Shown: positions 1 to 5,160 of the stretch, piece after piece
How positions within the stretch are numbered: the first letter of the stretch is position 1
Layout of the letters: each line of letters opens with the position of its first letter
Source of the DNA: an uncultured beta proteobacterium
Lineage (GTDB): Bacteria; Pseudomonadota; Gammaproteobacteria; Burkholderiales; Rhodocyclaceae
Assembly (NCBI GenBank): GCA_903932755.1
Contig: CAIZHL010000207.1
Span: 1 to 5,160 of the forward strand
DNA length: 5,160 nucleotides
Reading direction: 5' to 3'
Notes under the pieces: model-generated
Database searches by the model: none
Told to the model about the DNA's origin: nothing
Seen by the model: only the letters and a program-made list of their open reading frames with translations
Made by a program: the position numbers and the translations under genes

Positions 1-227
1 CTGAAATAAGGCAATCGGGTGCCGGCAAGAACATCGAAATGGATTACTGGCTTGAAAAGTCGGCTACCGGCTGGAAAGTTTACGACATTGAGGTCGGTGG
101 CATCAGCATCGTCACCAATTACCGCGAATCCTTCGCGTCCGAGGTACGGAATAACGGTATCGACGGCCTGATCAAGTCGCTGCAGGCGAAGAACAAGTCT
201 GGCGAAGTGGCTCCGGTAAAAAAATGA
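1..227 (+). CDS. mlaC: MlaC, periplasmic phospholipid-binding protein of the Mla pathway (C-terminal fragment)
   Basis: Only the last 74 codons are present. The reading frame is open from position 3 and enters from the left edge, so the ATG at 39 is an internal methionine and not the start. The visible part has the pattern of MlaC/Ttg2D C-termini: an aromatic strand, then GWKVYDIEVGGIS, then SIVTNYRESF, then a helix ending in GIDGLIKSLQAKN. MlaC is a soluble periplasmic carrier that moves phospholipids between the outer-membrane MlaA complex and the inner-membrane MlaFEDB complex (known for the family). The signal peptide and most of the lipid pocket lie outside the window. The tail after the last helix (KSGEVAPVKK) is polar and probably disordered. 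The stop codon TGA overlaps an ATG (ATGA, 224-227) that opens a 12-codon mini-ORF. The following mlaB supports the assignment. Confidence 0.88.
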   Translation, partial: EIRQSGAGKNIEMDYWLEKSATGWKVYDIEVGGISIVTNYRESFASEVRNNGIDGLIKSLQAKNKSGEVAPVKK

Positions 228-262
228 ACGACTTTGCCCGGCGCCGTCAGGCTTCGGCCTAA
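224..262 (+). other. 12-codon mini-ORF between mlaC and mlaB, coupled to the mlaC stop
   Basis: An ATG overlaps the mlaC stop (ATGA) and opens a frame reading MNDFARRRQASA before a TAA at 260-262, 14 bases before the mlaB ATG. The peptide has no recognisable domain and is too short to judge by composition. A run of seven A's (218-224) sits at the overlap and the only purine-rich stretch upstream is that run, so initiation would rely on termination-reinitiation by ribosomes finishing mlaC. It may only be chance, or it may carry ribosomes across the gap toward mlaB, which has a poor ribosome binding site. Low confidence that it is a functional gene. Confidence 0.15.
249..260 (+). other. Small UUCG-tetraloop hairpin upstream of mlaB
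   Basis: AGGC (249-252) pairs with GCCT (257-260) around a TTCG loop, giving the unusually stable cUUCGg tetraloop on a four-base-pair stem. It overlaps the end of the 12-codon mini-ORF and ends 16 bases before the mlaB ATG. There is no U tract after it, so it is not an intrinsic terminator. An alternative fold, GGCTT (250-254) with AAGCC (261-265), is mutually exclusive with it. The role is unknown; effects on translation of mlaB or on mRNA stability are possible. Confidence 0.3.
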
Positions 263-276
263 GCCGGATTCGCCAC

Positions 277-564
277 ATGATTCGCGTTACCGGTGATTGC
301 GCCGAGGTTTCGGGCCCGATGACCCTGTCGGCTGCCACGGTGCTACTTGCCGAGGGCGAGGCAGCGATCGCCGCCAATGCTTCATCGTTCGATCTCGCGG
401 CAGTTACCGAAATGGATTCTTCCTGCCTTGCCGTGGTCTTTGGCTGGACGCGGGCGGCAAAAACGGCGGGCAAGCCCATTCGCCTCCTCAACCTGCCGCA
501 GAATCTGTTGAGCCTCGCCGCCGTTTACGGCGTAGCAGACCTTCTTCCGCAGCAGAAGCCCTGA
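277..564 (+). CDS. mlaB: MlaB, STAS-domain subunit of the MlaFEDB phospholipid transporter
   Basis: A 95-residue single STAS domain, close in length to E. coli MlaB. It begins with a beta strand ending in the GP turn (IRVTGDCAEVSGPMTL), continues with a helix, a strand (SSFDLAAVTEMD) and the STAS loop D47-S48-S49 before the helix CLAVVFGWTRAAK. It ends with a strand (KPIRLLNLP) and a final helix (NLLSLAAVYGVADLLP) that aligns well with the E. coli MlaB C-terminus as I recall it. MlaB is a cytoplasmic protein that binds the MlaF ATPase and is needed for complex stability and activity (family knowledge). Ser48 lies where E. coli MlaB has a Thr. The ATG at 277 is the only good start in frame; the Shine-Dalgarno match is poor (GGA at 266-268, spacer 8). 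Its position right after mlaC fixes the identity better than sequence alone, because STAS domains also occur in anti-anti-sigma factors. Confidence 0.85.
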   Translation: MIRVTGDCAEVSGPMTLSAATVLLAEGEAAIAANASSFDLAAVTEMDSSCLAVVFGWTRAAKTAGKPIRLLNLPQNLLSLAAVYGVADLLPQQKP

Positions 565-567
565 CCG

Positions 568-581
568 CAACCTTCGGGTTG
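568..581 (+). other. UUCG-tetraloop hairpin in the mlaB-yadG gap
   Basis: CAACC (568-572) pairs perfectly with GGTTG (577-581) around TTCG (573-576), forming a five-base-pair stem closed by the stable cUUCGg tetraloop. It fills most of the 22-base gap and ends five bases before the ATG at 587, where a Shine-Dalgarno would normally lie. No U tract follows, so it does not look like a terminator. It could limit ribosome access to the ATPase gene or protect a processed 3' end of mlaB mRNA; both are inference. Confidence 0.4.
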
Positions 582-586
582 GCGCA

Positions 587-1498
587 ATGTCCGCTGCGAT
601 CCGCATTCAGCAGGTCTCCAAGTGTTTTGGCAGCACCAAGGCGCTGGACAAGGTCGATCTCGAGGTCGAGCCGGGGGAATTCTTCGGCTTGCTGGGCCCC
701 AACGGTGCCGGCAAGACAACCCTGATTTCGGCCTTGGCCGGCCTGGTGCGCGCCGATTCGGGCAGCCTCAGCGTGATGGGTCACGATGTCCAGTCGGACT
801 ATCGCGCTGCGCGCCGCCATCTGGGCGTGGTGCCCCAGGAACTGGTGTTCGATCCTTTCTTCACGGTCCGTGAATCCCTCAAGATTCAGTCCGGCTACTT
901 CGGCATCGGCGATAACGACCGCTGGATAGACGAGATTCTCGAAAACCTCGGTTTGACGTCCAAGGCCAATGCCAACATGCGCATGCTGTCTGGCGGAATG
1001 AAGCGCCGCGTGCTGGTCGCCCAGGCCCTGGTCCATCGTCCGCCGGTGATCGTGCTCGACGAACCGACGGCAGGCGTGGACGTCGAACTGCGCCAGACCT
1101 TGTGGGCATTCATCCGACGCCTGAACGAGGCCGGACATACCATCGTGCTGACCACGCATTACCTGGAAGAGGCCGAAAGCCTGTGCGGCCGGATCGCCAT
1201 GCTTCAGTCCGGACGCATCGTCGCGCTCGATACCACCGCCAGGCTGCTGCGCCGTTTTTCGACCCATACCCTGCGTCTGCGCAGCCGCGACGAGATGCCG
1301 GCGGACCTGGTTCGCGGTGCTGCCCAAAGCGGCGGCTGGTGGTCAATGCCCTTCGATGCTTTCGACGAAGTGGAGCCGTTGCTGGCGCGGATCCGCGCCG
1401 CGGGCTGCCGGATCGATGATCTCGAGATCGGCAAGCCGGACCTGGAAGAAGTCTTCATCCGCGTCATGCAGGGGCAGGCGGAAGCGTCGGTGAATTGA
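587..1498 (+). CDS. yadG: YadG-like ATP-binding subunit of an ABC-2 type exporter
   Basis: A 303-residue ABC ATPase with all nucleotide-binding motifs intact: Walker A GPNGAGKTT (37-45), Q-loop Gln84 in LGVVPQE, signature LSGGM (134-138), Walker B VIVLDEP (154-160), D-loop GVD (163-165) and H-loop His191 in LTTHYLEEAE. The region from the Q-loop through ARMLSGGMKRR-like and HYLEEAE blocks matches E. coli YadG closely, including the PF.TV segment after the Q-loop. The roughly 80 residues after residue 220 form the C-terminal extension seen in DrrA/NodI/YadG-type ATPases. It would power the permease encoded one base downstream; the substrate is unknown. The motifs differ from MlaF, which should lie upstream of mlaC, so this is a second transporter and not a displaced Mla ATPase. 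The start at 587 fits the family N-terminus but has no convincing Shine-Dalgarno; a tetraloop hairpin occupies that spot. Confidence 0.88.
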   Translation: MSAAIRIQQVSKCFGSTKALDKVDLEVEPGEFFGLLGPNGAGKTTLISALAGLVRADSGSLSVMGHDVQSDYRAARRHLGVVPQELVFDPFFTVRESLKIQSGYFGIGDNDRWIDEILENLGLTSKANANMRMLSGGMKRRVLVAQALVHRPPVIVLDEPTAGVDVELRQTLWAFIRRLNEAGHTIVLTTHYLEEAESLCGRIAMLQSGRIVALDTTARLLRRFSTHTLRLRSRDEMPADLVRGAAQSGGWWSMPFDAFDEVEPLLARIRAAGCRIDDLEIGKPDLEEVFIRVMQGQAEASVN

Positions 1499-1499
1499 C

Positions 1500-2255
1500 A
1501 TGGGCCACGGCTTTTCCACCCTGCTCTACAAAGAGGTGTTGCGCTTCTGGAAGGTCGGCTCGCAGACCGTTGCAGCGCCGGTGCTCACCTCGCTGCTCTA
1601 CCTGCTGATCTTCTCCCATGTGCTGGAAGCGCATGTCAAGGTGCATGGCGTCAGCTACACCGCATTTCTGGTTCCCGGGCTGGTGATGATGTCGGTGCTG
1701 CAGAACGCTTTCGCCAATTCATCGTCTTCGCTGATCCAATCGAAAGTCACGGGCAACATCGTCTTCGTCCTCCTGCCGCCAATTTCCTATCTCGAATTCT
1801 TCCTCGCCTATGTTCTGGCTTCCGTGGTGCGGGGCCTGGTAGTGGGGGCTGGTGTCCTGCTGGCAACCTTCTGGTTTGCACCGCTGACATTTGTCGAACC
1901 GGTATGGATCCTCGTCTTTGCCCTGATGGGCGGTACGATCCTCGGCAGCCTCGGCGTGATTGCCGGCATCTGGGCCGAAAAATTCGATCAGCTCGCGGCC
2001 TTCCAGAACTTCCTGATCATGCCGCTGACTTTCCTCTCAGGCGTGTTTTACTCGATAAATTCATTGCCGCCTTTCTGGCAGCAGGTGTCGCACTGGAACC
2101 CGGTTTTTTATATGATCGACGGCTTTCGCCATGGCTTCTTCGGCGTTTCCGATGCTTCGCCGTGGTTGAGTCTTTCCGTGGTCGGTGGCTGCCTTGTCCT
2201 GCTGACCCTATTTACATTGAATTTGCTGAAGCGCGGCTACAAGCTGCGCGCATGA
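1500..2255 (+). CDS. yadH: YadH-like permease subunit of an ABC-2 type exporter
   Basis: A 251-residue integral inner-membrane protein with about six hydrophobic segments (near residues 20-42, 53-72, 100-124, 130-156, 168-186 and 223-243). The signature of ABC-2 permeases is clear: PLTFLSGVFYSINSLPPFWQ (175-194) followed by NPVFYMIDGFRHGFFG (200-215). The VPGLVMMSV and NAFAN segment (58-73) and the ending KRGYKLRA also resemble E. coli YadH. It starts one base after the ATPase stop, with GGTGA (1489-1493, spacer 6) as ribosome binding site inside the end of the ATPase gene, so the two subunits are probably made in matched amounts. Two copies would pair with two ATPases to form the exporter. 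The E. coli YadGH substrate is not known to me; export of a lipid, glycan or drug would fit the fold. Membrane segment limits are estimated by eye. Confidence 0.87.
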   Translation: MGHGFSTLLYKEVLRFWKVGSQTVAAPVLTSLLYLLIFSHVLEAHVKVHGVSYTAFLVPGLVMMSVLQNAFANSSSSLIQSKVTGNIVFVLLPPISYLEFFLAYVLASVVRGLVVGAGVLLATFWFAPLTFVEPVWILVFALMGGTILGSLGVIAGIWAEKFDQLAAFQNFLIMPLTFLSGVFYSINSLPPFWQQVSHWNPVFYMIDGFRHGFFGVSDASPWLSLSVVGGCLVLLTLFTLNLLKRGYKLRA

Positions 2256-2265
2256 GGAGCTACAA
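2255..2265 (+). promoter_or_regulatory. Strong Shine-Dalgarno for ibaG
   Basis: AGGAG (2255-2259) lies six bases before the ATG at 2266 and shares its first base with the TGA stop of the permease gene. It is the best ribosome binding site in the window; most other genes here have weak or no match. This supports the 2266 start and suggests higher initiation on ibaG than on its neighbours. Confidence 0.75.
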
Positions 2266-3769
<1,504 letters not shown>

Positions 3770-3773
3770 CCCC

Positions 3774-4415
3774 ATGAGTGGAATCACCATCGCCCTCTCC
3801 AAGGGCCGCATCTTCGAGGAAACCTTGCCTTTGCTGGCCGCGGCGGGCATCGTGCCGGCCGAAGATCCCGAGAAGTCGCGCAAGCTGATCATCGGCACCA
3901 ATCGCGCAGACGTGCGCGTGGTGATCGTGCGCGCTTCGGATGTGCCGACCTACGTCCAATACGGTGCGGCCGATCTCGGCATCGCCGGCAAGGATGTGTT
4001 GCTGGAGCATGGCGGCGCAGGGCTGTATCAGCCGCTCGATCTCAATATTGCAAAGTGTCGCATGTGCGTCGCGGTGCCGGCCGGTTTCGATTACGCCGCC
4101 GCCGTGCGCAGCGGCGCGCGTCTGCGCATTGCCACCAAGTACATCAGCGTTGCCCGCGAACACTTCGCTGCCAAGGGTGTGCATGTCGACCTGATCAAGC
4201 TCTATGGCTCGATGGAACTGGCGCCGCTGGCGGGACTGGCGGAGGCGATCGTCGATCTGGTGTCCAGCGGCAGTACGCTGAAAGCCAACAACCTGGTCGA
4301 AGTCGAGGAGATCATGAGCATTTCCTCAAGGCTGGTGGTGAATCAGGCGGCCTTGAAAATGAAGCGCGAACTGCTGCAACCGGTCATCGCCGCGATCGAA
4401 GGCGCAATCAAATGA
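3774..4415 (+). CDS. hisG: ATP phosphoribosyltransferase HisG, short form (HisZ-dependent)
   Basis: A 213-residue enzyme that joins ATP and PRPP to make phosphoribosyl-ATP, the first step of histidine biosynthesis. Marks are [13 protein letters not shown] (4-16), the [19 protein letters not shown] block (60-78) and the PRPP-binding loop [14 protein letters not shown] (161-174). At about 210 residues it lacks the C-terminal regulatory domain of the roughly 300-residue E. coli HisG. Short HisG proteins work in a complex with HisZ, a histidyl-tRNA synthetase-like subunit that provides activation and histidine feedback (family knowledge); no hisZ is in the window. The gene begins four bases after murA and overlaps hisD by ATGA (4412-4415). 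There is no convincing Shine-Dalgarno, and a -10-like element just upstream leaves open a leaderless message. The start at 3774 gives the expected N-terminus. Confidence 0.96.
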   Translation: MSGITIALSKGRIFEETLPLLAAAGIVPAEDPEKSRKLIIGTNRADVRVVIVRASDVPTYVQYGAADLGIAGKDVLLEHGGAGLYQPLDLNIAKCRMCVAVPAGFDYAAAVRSGARLRIATKYISVAREHFAAKGVHVDLIKLYGSMELAPLAGLAEAIVDLVSSGSTLKANNLVEVEEIMSISSRLVVNQAALKMKRELLQPVIAAIEGAIK

Positions 4416-5160
4416 TCCGCCGCTTGTCCACGAGTGATGCCGGCTTTCTCGCCACGCTCGATGCGTTGCTGCATTTCGATCATTCGATCGACGATGCCAT
4501 CGAACTTACAGTCATCGAGATTCTCAAGCGCGTGCGCGCCGAGGGCGATGTCGCGGTGCTCGATTACACGCGCCGCTTCGACAAGCTCGATGCCGGCACC
4601 ATGGCCGAACTCGAACTGCCCCGCAGCGAGCTGCGGCAGGCGCTCGACAGACTCCCATCCGCCCAGCGGGCCGCACTTGAAGCCGCGGCGCAGCGCGTAA
4701 CTTCTTATCACGAGCGGCAGAAGCTCGAATCGTGGAGCTTCACCGAAGCGGATGGCACGCGCCTGGGGCAGAAGGTCACGCCGCTCGATCGCGTTGGCCT
4801 GTACGTGCCTGGCGGCAAAGCGGCCTATCCGAGTTCGGTGCTGATGAATGCCTTGCCGGCCAAGGTGGCGGGCGTTGGCGAACTCATCATGGTGGTGCCC
4901 ACGCCGCGCGGCGAAAAGAATGCGCTGGTGCTGGCCGCAGCCTGCCTTTGCGGCGTTGACCGGGTGTTCACGCTGGGTGGGGCGCAGGCCGTCGCGGCGC
5001 TGGCCTACGGTACGCAGACCGTCCCGCAGGTGGACAAGATCGTCGGCCCGGGCAACGCCTATGTGGCGGCGGCAAAGCGTCGCGTCTTCGGCACGGTCGG
5101 CATCGATATGGTCGCCGGGCCGTCGGAAGTATTGATCATCGCCGATGCCTCGGCGAATCC
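4412..5160 (+). CDS. hisD: Histidinol dehydrogenase HisD (N-terminal 249 residues, cut by window end)
   Basis: An open frame runs from the ATG at 4412 to the window edge without a stop (249 full codons plus two bases; the family is about 430 residues). HisD oxidises L-histidinol to L-histidine in two NAD-dependent steps, the last reactions of histidine synthesis. Visible blocks are [20 protein letters not shown] (about 128-147), [31 protein letters not shown] (GPGN at 212-215) and [16 protein letters not shown] (230-245), all typical of the family. The zinc ligands and catalytic His pair lie further on and cannot be checked. The start codon overlaps the hisG stop (ATGA), indicating translational coupling; a weak AGG sits nine bases upstream. 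The N-terminal half (residues 1-120) is less conserved, as usual. hisC and other his genes would be expected next in betaproteobacteria (inference). Confidence 0.96.
   Translation, partial: MIRRLSTSDAGFLATLDALLHFDHSIDDAIELTVIEILKRVRAEGDVAVLDYTRRFDKLDAGTMAELELPRSELRQALDRLPSAQRAALEAAAQRVTSYHERQKLESWSFTEADGTRLGQKVTPLDRVGLYVPGGKAAYPSSVLMNALPAKVAGVGELIMVVPTPRGEKNALVLAAACLCGVDRVFTLGGAQAVAALAYGTQTVPQVDKIVGPGNAYVAAAKRRVFGTVGIDMVAGPSEVLIIADASAN

Noticed and set aside
39..227. A separate 62-residue gene starting at the ATG at 39
   Set aside because: The same frame is open to the window edge and the residues before the ATG continue the MlaC pattern, so this is the tail of mlaC.
488..1327. Long minus-strand open frame (279 codons) opposite the yadG-like gene
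   Set aside because: The plus strand encodes a complete ABC ATPase with every motif in place. The antisense product shows no domain and is rich in His, Gln, Arg and Gly as expected from reading GC-rich codons backward.

Overview
This window looks like ordinary chromosomal DNA from a betaproteobacterium, most likely Rhodocyclales or a near relative. The basis is the moderately high GC content (about 60% by eye), the gene order, a short-form HisG, and proteins that align closely with E. coli homologues recalled from memory. The taxonomic call is inference. All genes lie on the + strand and are nearly contiguous. There is no rRNA, tRNA, mobile element, CRISPR array or gene-free stretch above 300 bases.

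The layout falls into three blocks. Block 1 (1-564) is the tail of an mla operon: the C-terminal end of mlaC (periplasmic phospholipid shuttle), then mlaB (STAS-domain subunit of the inner-membrane MlaFEDB complex). mlaF, mlaE and mlaD are presumably just upstream, outside the window. Block 2 (587-2255) is an ABC-2 type transporter pair, an ATPase and a six-helix permease, that closely resemble E. coli YadG and YadH (substrate unknown). Block 3 (2266-5160) is a BolA-family protein of the IbaG type, murA (first committed step of peptidoglycan synthesis), hisG (short, HisZ-dependent form) and the first 249 codons of hisD, cut by the window edge.

The genes are packed as one or two transcription units. 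The gaps are 49, 22, 1 and 10 nt, followed by an 8-nt overlap (ibaG/murA), a 4-nt gap (murA/hisG) and a 4-nt ATGA overlap (hisG/hisD). E. coli has mlaFEDCB-ibaG-murA; here the same order is interrupted by the yadGH-like pair and continues directly into histidine biosynthesis. The first two blocks together with ibaG-murA suggest an envelope-maintenance cluster. The his genes are metabolically unrelated and may be separated by an internal promoter at the end of murA.

I found no clearly undescribed biological system. The points most worth a second look are the yadGH-like exporter inside an mla/murA cluster, a pair of small UUCG-tetraloop hairpins in the two gaps flanking mlaB, and a -10-like element placed so that hisG could be made from a leaderless transcript.
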